From positions 310,001 through 374,000 of the forward strand of contig NZ_BMYM01000001.1 in assembly GCF_014652275.1 (NCBI RefSeq): a DNA stretch of 64,000 nucleotides, written 5' to 3'. This DNA is from Parahalioglobus pacificus (lineage in GTDB: Bacteria; Pseudomonadota; Gammaproteobacteria; Pseudomonadales; Halieaceae). Shown in pieces: positions 17,409 through 25,844 of the stretch; positions within the stretch are counted from its first letter, which is position 1, and each line of letters opens with the position of its first letter. The notes beneath the pieces are model-generated. The model made no database searches. It was not told the origin of the DNA and saw only the letters and a program-made list of their open reading frames with translations. A program made the translations under genes and the position numbers.

Positions 17409-18131
17409 CTAGCGTGACTGGAAGCGAGTCAGAAAGTCACCGATGCGCGCGGCGTTGGCGCCCAGATCACTCTGGCCCACGCGGGAGACTGACCGCAGAT
17501 CAACCAGGGTGCCTTGCTCATCAGTGGTTACCCTGATTGCAACATCATCTTTAAAGTTCATGATGCGAGTGGTATCCACCGCTTCTATAACGCCCGCATT
17601 AAGGTCTTCACGAATGATCTCCCAGCGCATGTCTTTAGCCACGGCAACCGCGTTGGCAAAGGCTTCCTCCAATGGAAGATCCGATCGTAGTGTTTTCACC
17701 TCCGGATAAGCCGCCAGCTGTGCATTGATGACATCCGCATCGACCTTGACGGGGTTGGCATCGGGGCCGCGTTGCTCAAGCGCCGCGACAAACTCCGGTG
17801 GATTGACGACATCGGTAGAGATGTCATGAATAGGCGGTATCTCACCCTGATTGCCCAGCAGTGAAAGTAACAGCAGGGCACCGGGCAGTGCGAACAGCGT
17901 GCGCTTGAAGATGTCGGGACGGAATTGGGCGTAGCGCGGCAGCAGCAACAGCACCAGGGCAACAACCACTAACAACGCGGAACCGGCGCAGGCCAGCGCG
18001 TAGAGTGATAGTCCCTGCTGCCATGCCCCCGAGCGTACAGTCAGAACCGCAATAGGTAACAGCAGCAGCAGTGCGATTCCCAGGTAACCCTGTGTGTTAA
18101 CAATTCTTGACTGGCTTCGGTGCATGACCAT
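17409..18131 (-). CDS. DUF1499 membrane protein
   Basis: This 240-residue protein has three hydrophobic segments in the first 100 residues (about 15-35, 40-60 and 70-90), then a soluble domain with NAVAVAKDMRWEIIREDLNAGVIEAVDTTRIMNFKDDVAIRV-type sequence, which matches DUF1499. The function is not known. The start used is the ATG at 18131, with GGAG 5 bases upstream; a start further upstream would add a non-membrane N-terminus. It lies directly before the HtrA-type protease gene. Confidence 0.8.
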   Translation of the reverse strand: MVMHRSQSRIVNTQGYLGIALLLLLPIAVLTVRSGAWQQGLSLYALACAGSALLVVVALVLLLLPRYAQFRPDIFKRTLFALPGALLLLSLLGNQGEIPPIHDISTDVVNPPEFVAALEQRGPDANPVKVDADVINAQLAAYPEVKTLRSDLPLEEAFANAVAVAKDMRWEIIREDLNAGVIEAVDTTRIMNFKDDVAIRVTTDEQGTLVDLRSVSRVGQSDLGANAARIGDFLTRFQSR

Positions 18132-18352
18132 AACGGCTCCCGGTTTGGCTGTGTTTGCAGGTGGGGCACAAGAATACACCCACACCCCACTCTCTGCGAG
18201 GGTCCGCAGGCGGTTTAACTGGGCGGTACTGTCGCTCGCTTTTGCCGGCAATGAACGACACTGGCTGTACCGGTGCAGGGTGCTTAGTTACTCTGCTGAC
18301 CTTTTGGTGGGCGTAGAGGCTCATCGTTTTATCGAGGTAATGGAGAAACATC

Positions 18353-19123
18353 ATGGGGCGCGTAGCGGGCAAGATTGCCATCATCAGTGGGGCAGCCAGC
18401 GGTATGGGCAAGGCAGATGCAAAGCTGCTTGCCAGTGAGGGAGCGAAAGTTGTGGTCGCAGACCTCAATGAGGCAGATGGGCAGGCTGTGGCCGATGACA
18501 TTGGCGAGAACGCTGTCTTTATGCGTCTCGACGTCACCGACGAGGCCAACTGGGAGCAGGTTGTTGCAGATACCGTCGAGAGGTTTAGCGGTTTGGATAT
18601 TCTGGTCAACAACGCCGGCCTGATGCAGCTGGGCAGTGTGGTCGACACCGAGCTTGCTGATTTCAAAACCACCCATGCCGTGAATAATGAGGGCGTGTTC
18701 CTGGGCTGCAAGCACGCTATTCCCGCCATGGCCGACAGCGGCGGTGGCTCTATCGTGAATATGTCGTCGGTGGCTGCGCTGCACGGGATGTCCTTTGTAT
18801 TGGCTTACAGTGCCAGCAAGGGTGCGGTGCGGGCGATGACCAAGAGTGTGGCGATGTACTGTAAGGAACAGAAGAACGGCGTGCGTTGTAACTCAATCCA
18901 CCCCGACGGTGTTAAGACGCCAATGGTCGTCAAGGTAGCCTTGGGTAAGGACACAGCTACCCAGGAAGACATCGATATGGTCGCCAGTGGTGCCAATATG
19001 TGCGAGCCGGAGGATATTGCCAATCTGGTCCTGTACCTGGCCTCGGATGAATCTCGCTTCATCAACGGGGCTGAAATGGTGATCGACGATGCCGCAACGA
19101 TCACCCCACCCGTAGGCGTCTAA
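18353..19123 (+). CDS. Short-chain dehydrogenase/reductase, hydroxysteroid/cyclopentanol dehydrogenase-like
   Basis: This 256-residue protein has GAASGMG (13-19), D37 at the end of beta-2 (NAD preference), NNAG near 86-89, and catalytic S139, Y152, K156. The overall pattern resembles NAD-dependent hydroxysteroid and cyclopentanol dehydrogenases. GGAG precedes the ATG by about 8 bases. The EthD-domain gene follows after 35 bases. It may belong to the same catabolic capacity as the acyl-CoA dehydrogenase operon, but that link is inferred. Confidence 0.9.
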   Translation: MGRVAGKIAIISGAASGMGKADAKLLASEGAKVVVADLNEADGQAVADDIGENAVFMRLDVTDEANWEQVVADTVERFSGLDILVNNAGLMQLGSVVDTELADFKTTHAVNNEGVFLGCKHAIPAMADSGGGSIVNMSSVAALHGMSFVLAYSASKGAVRAMTKSVAMYCKEQKNGVRCNSIHPDGVKTPMVVKVALGKDTATQEDIDMVASGANMCEPEDIANLVLYLASDESRFINGAEMVIDDAATITPPVGV

Positions 19124-19158
19124 AGCGCCTGGTCACAGCCGCAGTCTGAGGAAGCCTC

Positions 19159-19860
19159 ATGGAAAAAGTCGTTAGTCTGCTGTTTAGCGACCTGCCCGGT
19201 GACGCACTGCGCGATGAGTTGCTCACGCGTGTGCTGCCTGCGCTTCGGGCCCACAACTGGGTGCACACGGTGCGGCTCACTGTCGCCGACAGTGACGTTG
19301 AACCGGCGGACGCCAAGCGCATGGGGGCAGCGGCGTTGCCCTGCGCTGTACTGTCCCTGTGGTTGGATGAGGCCAGGCGGCTGTCCGAGGTGCAACCTCT
19401 TTGGGACGACCTGTGCAGTGCGATTCACAGCTATCAGGTGGTGGAGGCGGAGCCACTGGTTAATGCGCGTACGCCCGCTGACGGTGTCACCCGCGGCGAG
19501 GGCTTTTGCCAGTTGGCGCTGATCAAGCGCCCTCAAACCATGGACCTCCCCGGGTTCATCGCGGTGTGGCAAGGCAGTCACACCCGCATTGCTATCGACA
19601 CACAGTCCACCTTTGGCTATCGGCAGAATCGCGTTGTGAATGTGCTCTCCGATGGAGCGCCTGATTGGGACGCGATCGTAGAAGAAGACTTTCCCGAGGC
19701 CGCAATGACCTCGGATCACGCCTTTTACGCGGCCTCAGACGATGCGCAGTTGCAGCAGCGCCAGGAAGCCATGATGAGCAGTTGTGCGCGGTTCATCGAC
19801 TTTGAGCACATCTGCGTGGTGCCGATGAGCGAATATCTCAGCCGGCCTGCAAGGCCCTGA
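19159..19860 (+). CDS. EthD-domain protein
   Basis: This 233-residue protein has a C-terminal half with KRPQTMDLPGFIAVWQGSHTRIA (about 123-145), followed by YRQNRVVN and a conserved acidic helix. This is the dimeric alpha-beta barrel of EthD-domain proteins. The N-terminal half may be a degenerate second copy. Members are found in degradation clusters, but their biochemical role is poorly known. Its last 23 bases overlap the convergent htpX gene. Confidence 0.78.
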   Translation: MEKVVSLLFSDLPGDALRDELLTRVLPALRAHNWVHTVRLTVADSDVEPADAKRMGAAALPCAVLSLWLDEARRLSEVQPLWDDLCSAIHSYQVVEAEPLVNARTPADGVTRGEGFCQLALIKRPQTMDLPGFIAVWQGSHTRIAIDTQSTFGYRQNRVVNVLSDGAPDWDAIVEEDFPEAAMTSDHAFYAASDDAQLQQRQEAMMSSCARFIDFEHICVVPMSEYLSRPARP

Positions 19861-20719
19861 TACGATCTTCCAGAGGAGGGTGCGACCGGAACAGGCCGCC
19901 CACTCCCTGCTTTAGCTGCTCGCTGATACCAAATGCGGTCATCTCACCTGGCAAGTCCTGGGGCTGGCCCTGCTCAAGCTGAAGACGCTGCAGCGCTGCG
20001 ATCATGTCGGCATTGCTGGTGAGCGCTCCGCCCGCAGCATCCGCCCGGTATTCCCGCCAGCGGGAGAACCAGAACACGATCATGCTGGCCAGCGCGCCCA
20101 GCACCAGTTCCGCAACGATAGTCACCACGTAGTAGCCCAGGCCGTAGCCGCGTTCTGTTTTAAACACGACGCGATCCACCGTGTGGCCGATAATCCGCGC
20201 CATAAACATCACGAAAGTGTTTACCACACCCTGAATCAGGCTCAAGGTAATCATGTCACCATTGGCAACGTGCCCGATCTCATGGGCAAGAACCGCTTTC
20301 ACCTCGTTGGGGCGAAATCGCTGTAGCAGCCCCGCAGAGACGGCCACCAGCGCGTCATTGCGGTTCCAGCCGGTTGCAAAGGCATTGGCGGCCTGGCTGG
20401 GGAAAACCCCGACTTCCGGCATGCCAATACCGGCTTCCTGTGCCAGCTCAGCCACGGTATCCACCAGCCACTGTTCGTCGCGGTTTCTGGGGGTCTCGAT
20501 GATCTGTGTACCGGTGCCGCGTTTCGCCATCCACTTGGATATCAGCAGTGATATCAGAGAGCCACCAAACCCGAACAGCGCACAAAACACCAGCAGGGCT
20601 TGAAGGTTTAGGTCTACACCGTTGGCGGCGAGGATGCCCTGAAAGCCCAGCAGGTTGAAAACCAGACTGACCAGTACTAGGACTGCCATGTTAGTGGCCA
20701 GGAACAACAGGATACGCAT
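19838..20719 (-). CDS. htpX: HtpX, inner-membrane zinc metalloprotease
   Basis: This 293-residue protein has two N-terminal membrane helices (3-23 and 40-60), the zinc-protease motif HEIGH (146-150), two further helices near 160-215, and the second zinc ligand in EYRADAAGG. HtpX cleaves misfolded inner-membrane proteins on the cytoplasmic side. Length and layout match the family. It is the last gene of a minus-strand group with a J-domain protein. A GC-rich hairpin precedes it, so it may also have its own promoter. Confidence 0.96.
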   Translation of the reverse strand: MRILLFLATNMAVLVLVSLVFNLLGFQGILAANGVDLNLQALLVFCALFGFGGSLISLLISKWMAKRGTGTQIIETPRNRDEQWLVDTVAELAQEAGIGMPEVGVFPSQAANAFATGWNRNDALVAVSAGLLQRFRPNEVKAVLAHEIGHVANGDMITLSLIQGVVNTFVMFMARIIGHTVDRVVFKTERGYGLGYYVVTIVAELVLGALASMIVFWFSRWREYRADAAGGALTSNADMIAALQRLQLEQGQPQDLPGEMTAFGISEQLKQGVGGLFRSHPPLEDRIRALQAG

Positions 20720-20740
20720 CGGGTATGCCTCCGGGTCGGT

Positions 20741-20766
20741 GTGACAAAGCCGGCGTCAGCGCCGGC
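20741..20766 (-). terminator. Hairpin between the 140-residue protein gene and htpX
   Basis: A perfect 7-bp stem GCCGGCG / CGCCGGC with a 4-base loop (20749-20766) is followed on the minus strand by TTTGTC. The T-run is short, so it may be a weak terminator or attenuator. Confidence 0.5.
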
Positions 20767-20802
20767 GTATATGGCTTGATATGGGGTCGAGGCGTGTGAA
20801 AA

Positions 20803-21225
20803 TCAAGCCAGCGATTCTGCGTTGGCCGGCGATTCTGCCTCTTCCTCGACTGCCGCTTGTGCAGCCGCCTGCCCTTCAGTGGGGGCAGCGGTATCATTGT
20901 CATTGGGCTGCGCGGTGCTTTCTTCGCCGGGCTCAGCCGCTAATTGCAACTGGGCTTCTGCGGCTTGCGCGGCAATTTGCTCAGGCGTCAGGGGCACCGG
21001 GATATCACTCACTTCCAATACGGGCTCACCGCGCTGTGTCAGTTCGGCGGCGAGGACTTCGCCGCGCAGCTCCACGTCTTTGGCACTCAATTCGAACAAG
21101 GTGTTGATAGCTTCATCCTGGTGCTTGGCGCGCATCACGGTCCGCGGTTCCGAGCCGTTGACCCAGTGCTTACTCTTACCCCAATAGTGCCCAAGTTGAT
21201 TGCGTACGACGTACACCTCGGTCAT
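20803..21225 (-). CDS. Conserved hypothetical protein with acidic Ala/Glu-rich tail
   Basis: This 140-residue protein has a compact N-terminal part (about 1-80) that includes YVVRNQLGHYWGKSKHWVNG and HQDEAINTLFELSAKDVELRG. The last 50 residues are low-complexity and rich in Ala, Glu and Pro. I recognise the N-terminal part as a recurrent gammaproteobacterial protein without an assigned function. AAAGG lies before the ATG. It follows the J-domain gene by 80 bases. Confidence 0.75.
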   Translation of the reverse strand: MTEVYVVRNQLGHYWGKSKHWVNGSEPRTVMRAKHQDEAINTLFELSAKDVELRGEVLAAELTQRGEPVLEVSDIPVPLTPEQIAAQAAEAQLQLAAEPGEESTAQPNDNDTAAPTEGQAAAQAAVEEEAESPANAESLA

Positions 21226-21305
21226 AGCTCAGCCTTTATCTGTGTTGAAAGTGGCGCGCAGTTTACGGATTGCCACTGCGACAAGCCAGACTCATTCTGA
21301 CGGGA

Positions 21306-22022
21306 TCAGCCCAGCAGTACATCCTTGGCGCGATTGATTTTGGCAGCCAGGTAGTCATTGCCGCCGCGGTCGGGGTGCAGCTTCTGCATCAATGTCCGGT
21401 GTGCTGCAACTACCGCGTCTTTGTCAGCGCCTTCCTCCAGGCCCAGCACTTCCAGTGCCTCGCTGCGGCTCATATCACCGGATTGACCGGCGGGCGGCGG
21501 GTCAGTTTCGAACGGCCCGTCAGCACCGAAGCGTTGCTCGAGGTAGCTATCCAGCAGTTGCAGGGCGTCAGCATCCTGCGCCTCGCAGTGCTGATAAAGC
21601 TGCTTCAGCTGATCGGTATCCAATTCATCCAATTGCCAGTCTTTGAAGGGGCCCAGTAGCACTTCGCCCGACAGAGCGCCACTGTCATGGTCAAGGTGCA
21701 TACGGAGTGTGTCGGTATTTACGGTGGATTGCTGGCCCTGTGAGGGCCCCTGCGACGATTGGCCGCGCAGGCTGGCCAACATGGGGAAAAATCGAATCAG
21801 TGTTGGGAGTAACTGGCGGACCATGACCAGCAGGCCCGTGAGTGCAGCGCCCACCCAGTGCATCTTGCCTGCGAGCGTCAGCCCGACCACGGCCACTACG
21901 GCAATCCCGAGTCCCAGCTTGATGAATTCAGCCCGTCGCTTGTGGGGCGGCATTGCCTGCGCTCGGCGAAACAGGATGTAGATAACAGCCGCAACGGCCA
22001 GCAGTAAGATCAGGCGGGGCAC
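21306..22022 (-). CDS. Membrane J-domain protein
   Basis: This 238-residue protein has two or three hydrophobic segments in its first 80 residues and a C-terminal J domain (about 184-238) with the HPD motif at 216-218. This layout, with a J domain at the very end of a membrane protein, resembles mitochondrial Pam18/Tim14. J domains stimulate ATP hydrolysis by DnaK, here near the inner membrane. The middle region (about 100-180) is acidic with no recognised domain. The start lies 15 bases after the VWA-like gene. Confidence 0.88.
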   Translation of the reverse strand: MPRLILLLAVAAVIYILFRRAQAMPPHKRRAEFIKLGLGIAVVAVVGLTLAGKMHWVGAALTGLLVMVRQLLPTLIRFFPMLASLRGQSSQGPSQGQQSTVNTDTLRMHLDHDSGALSGEVLLGPFKDWQLDELDTDQLKQLYQHCEAQDADALQLLDSYLEQRFGADGPFETDPPPAGQSGDMSRSEALEVLGLEEGADKDAVVAAHRTLMQKLHPDRGGNDYLAAKINRAKDVLLG

Positions 22023-22037
22023 AGTATCCTCTCGGTG

Positions 22038-22721
22038 CTACTTTAATTGCTGCAACAGCAGTTTATCACCGGAATCGCTGCTGTTTTCCAGTGCTTTTCT
22101 GCCGCCGGCTGCATAGCGTCCCACGGCGCCAAGCAGTTTCGACAGGGCATCGGCACTGCTCTGGTCAAAGCGTGCCCAGGCGCCTTTGCTGAGTCGGGCC
22201 ATGGTCTTCAGGGTTTGCTCAACGTCTACAGAGCTGCCTTCCTGAAACAAAAACAACGGCATTCCCACCATGCCGCACTGCCCGGCAAGGTTACACAGGG
22301 TGTCGGGATTCTCTTCGATGGCATCGCCGATAAACACCAGCGCGCGCACCGTACCGGACTTGTTCTCCGCAAGGGCATGACGCAACAGGCGCGCAATTTG
22401 AGTGTGGCCGCCCTCGCAATAAACACGACCCATGGCGCTACCCAGTGAGCCGGGATCGCTAAGCCACTGACCGGCATGAAACTCGTTGAACCCGCGGTAA
22501 TAGCAGAGTTGAACGCTGAGTTGGGCAATCGCCGCGCTGGCGTCAAACATGCTGCGCTGCAATTGACAGGCCGTATCCCAGGTCGGTTGGCGACTGGCGG
22601 TGGCATCGATAGCAAAGATCAGTCGCGGCTGTTGCCCCACGAATCGGGTGATGTCGCGGCTCTTCTTTAGAAACTGCTGCACTTCGCTGCTGCTGGAGCG
22701 AGGCACCGGTGTTTTGGGCAT
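22038..22721 (-). CDS. VWA-like protein with intact MIDAS residues
   Basis: This 227-residue protein shows a von Willebrand A pattern: LIFAIDATAS places D39, T41 and S43 where the DxSxS metal site belongs, T107 in GGHTQ is the candidate central Thr, and D133 in VFIGDAIEE the last acidic ligand. There is no signal peptide or membrane helix, so it is likely cytoplasmic. It is sandwiched between a 63-residue protein gene and the J-domain gene with gaps of 15-18 bases. The partner is unknown. Confidence 0.8.
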   Translation of the reverse strand: MPKTPVPRSSSSEVQQFLKKSRDITRFVGQQPRLIFAIDATASRQPTWDTACQLQRSMFDASAAIAQLSVQLCYYRGFNEFHAGQWLSDPGSLGSAMGRVYCEGGHTQIARLLRHALAENKSGTVRALVFIGDAIEENPDTLCNLAGQCGMVGMPLFLFQEGSSVDVEQTLKTMARLSKGAWARFDQSSADALSKLLGAVGRYAAGGRKALENSSDSGDKLLLQQLK

Positions 22722-22739
22722 GCTAGCCCCGTGGTGTGA

Positions 22740-22931
22740 TTACTCTGTGTGTATTCTAACGGGCTGTCGCAGCTTGGCCAGTTCGGTCAGAAAATGTCGG
22801 CGCTGCTGCAGTTCTGAAACGGCCAACAGAATTTGCTCACGATTGAGGCTATCTGCGGTGGGCGTCTCACTTACCAGTTCCCAAAGTTTGCGGCTGCATA
22901 GGGCGCTGGCATCAAAAACCTGATCATTCAT
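22740..22931 (-). CDS. Small hypothetical protein, 63 residues
   Basis: A predicted all-helical soluble protein with no Cys pair, signal peptide or membrane helix. It lies 18 bases before the VWA-like gene on the same strand, without overlap. No strong ribosome-binding site is seen. Position and codon composition support a real gene, but I do not recognise the family. Confidence 0.55.
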   Translation of the reverse strand: MNDQVFDASALCSRKLWELVSETPTADSLNREQILLAVSELQQRRHFLTELAKLRQPVRIHTE

Positions 22932-22989
22932 CGGCGGTTATTTTCCATTCACTCTCCGTATCTTCTGCTGAGGCTAACGCGGCGGTGTG

Positions 22990-22999
22990 ACAGTACTGT
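22990..22999. repeat. 10-bp perfect palindrome in the gap after phoD
   Basis: ACAGTACTGT is self-complementary and sits in the 110-base gap between phoD and the 63-residue protein gene. It could be an operator, but no known consensus is matched. Confidence 0.3.
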
Positions 23000-23041
23000 G
23001 ACTAGCGCCAGGCCGTATTATCGCTTCGGATCGTAGCGCGG

Positions 23042-25033
23042 TTACAGCACAGAGAAAGGGAAGGGCTTTTCACCGCTAAACTCGGGGCCATCGACAACAG
23101 GTGGTGCATCGCCTTCCCAGGCCGCAACGCTAAAACGCGCAATGCTGGCCGGCAGCGGTGCATCGTCGAACGCCTGCGTGAGATCGGGCATGGTCACCAG
23201 AGAGACATCCAGGCTGTCGGGCCCGAAGCGGGCGAGACCGTAGCCCTTGGCGGTGGTGTCGACAAACGACAGCCCCGGGTTGGCCTCGTTGGGGCCCAGC
23301 CAGTCTGACACTGCGCCGATGCCCACCTTGTCGTAGGCCATGGATGCCAGCACTCCCTGCATCAATGTCATATTCCAGGTGGGCAGCTCGCCGCTGTCAC
23401 CCTCTGTGTACACCAGGGGTTGGAACCCGGGATTGCCGCGGCGCGCGACGTCAGCCACGTTGTCATACAGTGAGGTAGAGCTGATCCCGGCAACCGAGAA
23501 GTCAACACATACCGGTGGTTGTTCTGGTTCGCTAGCGGATGCGTGAATAGCGCCTGCTGCGTGCATGTGGTGATCGCCCGATAGCGAAACAAGGCCAGTG
23601 ACGCCGTCTTCACGTAACTGCTCAAGAAGCAGGGTCATCTCATACGGGTAGCCCGCCCAGGGGTCGATGCTGAATACGCTGTCCTCAAAACCCGCCATGG
23701 GTACGGTCGACATGTCGATGCGCAGGGGCAGTAGGGGAAGAGCGTTTCCCCATAGCTTCCAGCGCGCGGTGGACTGCGAGAGGCTTTCCAAGAACCACTC
23801 TCGTTGCTCCAGTCCCAGGCAGGTGCCTGGTTCGCGATCGACGGCGGGGTTTTCGGCTTCAGCGTAAGGCAAGACAGCCGGGGGAGAGCCATTATTGTAG
23901 GCCTTGCCCCCATCGGCGATCTCTACCAGGCGCACTGTGTTCATGGGTAAGCCCAACTTCTCGGCGAGGTGCTCTGGCAGTGAGGCTTCGGATCGATAAC
24001 TGCGTGTATCAGTGAGAAAAATGTCTATGTGGGCGCCCCAGCGTAATCGGCGGTAAATGCTAATGCTGCCTACGGCCGCCGCATTGGCGTCGCTTTCATT
24101 GGGTGGTAAGTCGACACTGGCGAAGTCATGTGCCTGACTGCCGGTAGCCTCCGATAGCACTGCAGGTATGAATTCAAACCAGGCCTGGTTCGCATCCAGT
24201 TTCCGCTGTGGCTCGAACAGCGGCTGCTCTCCATAGGTGCTGTAAGCCTGGAAACAGTTATTGCTAAACTCGTGGTCATCCCAAATACACAGGAACGGCC
24301 AGCGCGCCCGAGCCTCTTGCAAATGCGGATCGCGTAGATAGGTTTTGTAAAGATGGCGATAGTCCGCAAGGCTAACCGCATGCCGGTTGTCCTCCGTTTC
24401 CTGGCCGTCGGGGAAGGGCGGTACGTAGCGTGATTGGGGGCCGCCATCCAGACGTTTATGCCAGCTTCGCTCGTAGATGAAGTCTCCGAGGTGCAGAACA
24501 AACTCGATTTGTTCTTCCGCGGGCTTGTTTTTGTCGTCTTCCAACATGCGCGCCCATGAGCCGTAGTAGGCTTGCTCATAGCTCTGGCAGCTGGCGAAAC
24601 CCAGATTCACGGGGCTATCGTCCGTATGGGCGCGGGCGGTCATCGTGCGCCCCAGGCGTGATGTTGTTCCCTGTCCACCGACAAACCGGAAGAAATAGTG
24701 GCGGCCGGGTTCCAGTCCATCGATGCAAGCGCGTACGGTGTAGTCAGCCTCCGCTGAAGCCTCCAGCAGGGTCTCAAGGATCGGCGCGTCGAAGGTGTCG
24801 TCGTCGCTCACCTGCAATAACACGGGCGCGGTCGGGCTCGCGTCGACTGGCACAGCGCGGGTCCACAACATCACGCTGTCACTGCGAGGATCTCCTGAAG
24901 CAACGCCCTCGTCGAATTTGAGCGCGGATGAGATCTCGGGCAGTGCACTGGCGCGAAGCGCAGGGGCGCCCAGCGTTGCCAGGAAGGTACTCCCGGAGAT
25001 GACGCCCATGAAGGCCCGCCGTGAAATCGCCAT
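23042..25033 (-). CDS. phoD: PhoD-type alkaline phosphatase/phosphodiesterase
   Basis: This 663-residue protein starts with a Tat signal, SRRAFMGV followed by a hydrophobic stretch and ALRASA. The PhoD N-terminal fibronectin-like domain with VASGDPRSDSVMLWTR comes next, then the metallophosphatase core: LHLGDFIYE, WDDHEFSNN and LSGDHHMH. It releases phosphate from phosphodiesters and monoesters outside the cytoplasm, usually with iron and calcium. It is transcribed alone. No Pho box was identified by eye in the 127-base gap to msrA. Confidence 0.93.
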   Translation of the reverse strand: MAISRRAFMGVISGSTFLATLGAPALRASALPEISSALKFDEGVASGDPRSDSVMLWTRAVPVDASPTAPVLLQVSDDDTFDAPILETLLEASAEADYTVRACIDGLEPGRHYFFRFVGGQGTTSRLGRTMTARAHTDDSPVNLGFASCQSYEQAYYGSWARMLEDDKNKPAEEQIEFVLHLGDFIYERSWHKRLDGGPQSRYVPPFPDGQETEDNRHAVSLADYRHLYKTYLRDPHLQEARARWPFLCIWDDHEFSNNCFQAYSTYGEQPLFEPQRKLDANQAWFEFIPAVLSEATGSQAHDFASVDLPPNESDANAAAVGSISIYRRLRWGAHIDIFLTDTRSYRSEASLPEHLAEKLGLPMNTVRLVEIADGGKAYNNGSPPAVLPYAEAENPAVDREPGTCLGLEQREWFLESLSQSTARWKLWGNALPLLPLRIDMSTVPMAGFEDSVFSIDPWAGYPYEMTLLLEQLREDGVTGLVSLSGDHHMHAAGAIHASASEPEQPPVCVDFSVAGISSTSLYDNVADVARRGNPGFQPLVYTEGDSGELPTWNMTLMQGVLASMAYDKVGIGAVSDWLGPNEANPGLSFVDTTAKGYGLARFGPDSLDVSLVTMPDLTQAFDDAPLPASIARFSVAAWEGDAPPVVDGPEFSGEKPFPFSVL

Positions 25034-25148
25034 GCGTGAATATCCCTGTTGTTCGATCGATAGCAGCAGCGGCCCATGCTAGCCCAGTGCACGTTAGTGG
25101 GAAACCACTGGCTTCGATTCAGGTGTGGGCGGAGATGATGAGCAGAGC

Positions 25149-25154
25149 TATAAT
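25149..25154 (+). promoter_or_regulatory. Candidate -10 box next to the msrA start
   Basis: A perfect TATAAT ends only 6 bases before the ATG at 25161. If used, transcription would start at or close to the ATG. No -35 match is seen at 16-18 bases. Confidence 0.35.
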
Positions 25155-25160
25155 TCAGGT

Positions 25161-25823
25161 ATGAGCTTATTTGATATCCGCAAAAAACACATGATGCCCA
25201 CCGCTGAGACCGCGCTACCCGGACGCGACGAGTTGATGCCTGTTCCAGAGACTCACTTTGTGAATGGCCAGCCACTGAAGGGCCCCTTCCCTGATCATCT
25301 TGAGCAGGCCATGTTTGGCATGGGGTGCTTTTGGGGAGTGGAGCGTTTGTTCTGGCAGCTACCCGGCGTGTATACAACCGCAGTGGGATATGCAGCCGGG
25401 TTTACGCCCAACCCTACCTATCAGGAGGTTTGCACGGGAAAAACCGGACACAACGAGGTGGTGCTCGTCGTATTCGACCCTGACCAAATAAGTTATCAGG
25501 AACTTCTCAATACTTTCTGGGAAGGTCACAACCCGACCCAGGGAATGCGTCAGGGTAACGATATGGGTACCCAGTACCGATCCGGCATCTATACCTACGG
25601 CGATGAGCAGTCGGAGTTGGCACGGACATCGATGGCGCCTTACCAAAGTGCACTGGCCGCAGCCGGTTACGGAGAGATCACCACTGAAATTCTCCCGGCC
25701 CCCACGTTTTACTATGCCGAGGAGTACCACCAGCAATACCTGGAAAAAAACCCCGGCGGCTACTGCGGTTTGGGTGGCACCGGTGTGACCTGCCCTGTGG
25801 GCGTAGGTGTCGCCGCCAACTAG
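25161..25823 (+). CDS. msrA: Peptide-methionine (S)-S-oxide reductase MsrA
   Basis: This 220-residue protein has the catalytic GCFWG motif (C56) and downstream GYAAG and GHNEVV blocks. It repairs S-methionine sulfoxide in proteins. The C-terminus has Cys in [15 protein letters not shown] that could act as resolving cysteines. The ATG at 25161 gives the normal length (about 212-220); an in-frame start 36 bases earlier adds residues unlike the family. dinB follows closely. Confidence 0.95.
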   Translation: MSLFDIRKKHMMPTAETALPGRDELMPVPETHFVNGQPLKGPFPDHLEQAMFGMGCFWGVERLFWQLPGVYTTAVGYAAGFTPNPTYQEVCTGKTGHNEVVLVVFDPDQISYQELLNTFWEGHNPTQGMRQGNDMGTQYRSGIYTYGDEQSELARTSMAPYQSALAAAGYGEITTEILPAPTFYYAEEYHQQYLEKNPGGYCGLGGTGVTCPVGVGVAAN

Positions 25824-25844
25824 CGTGTCACCTTGGCGGCGACA

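Noticed and set aside
25101-25125. LexA box-like CTG...CAG upstream of msrA/dinB
   Set aside because: CTGG and CAGG halves around 25108-25123 do not fit the CTGT-N8-ACAG spacing or sequence, and they lie about 720 bases before dinB.
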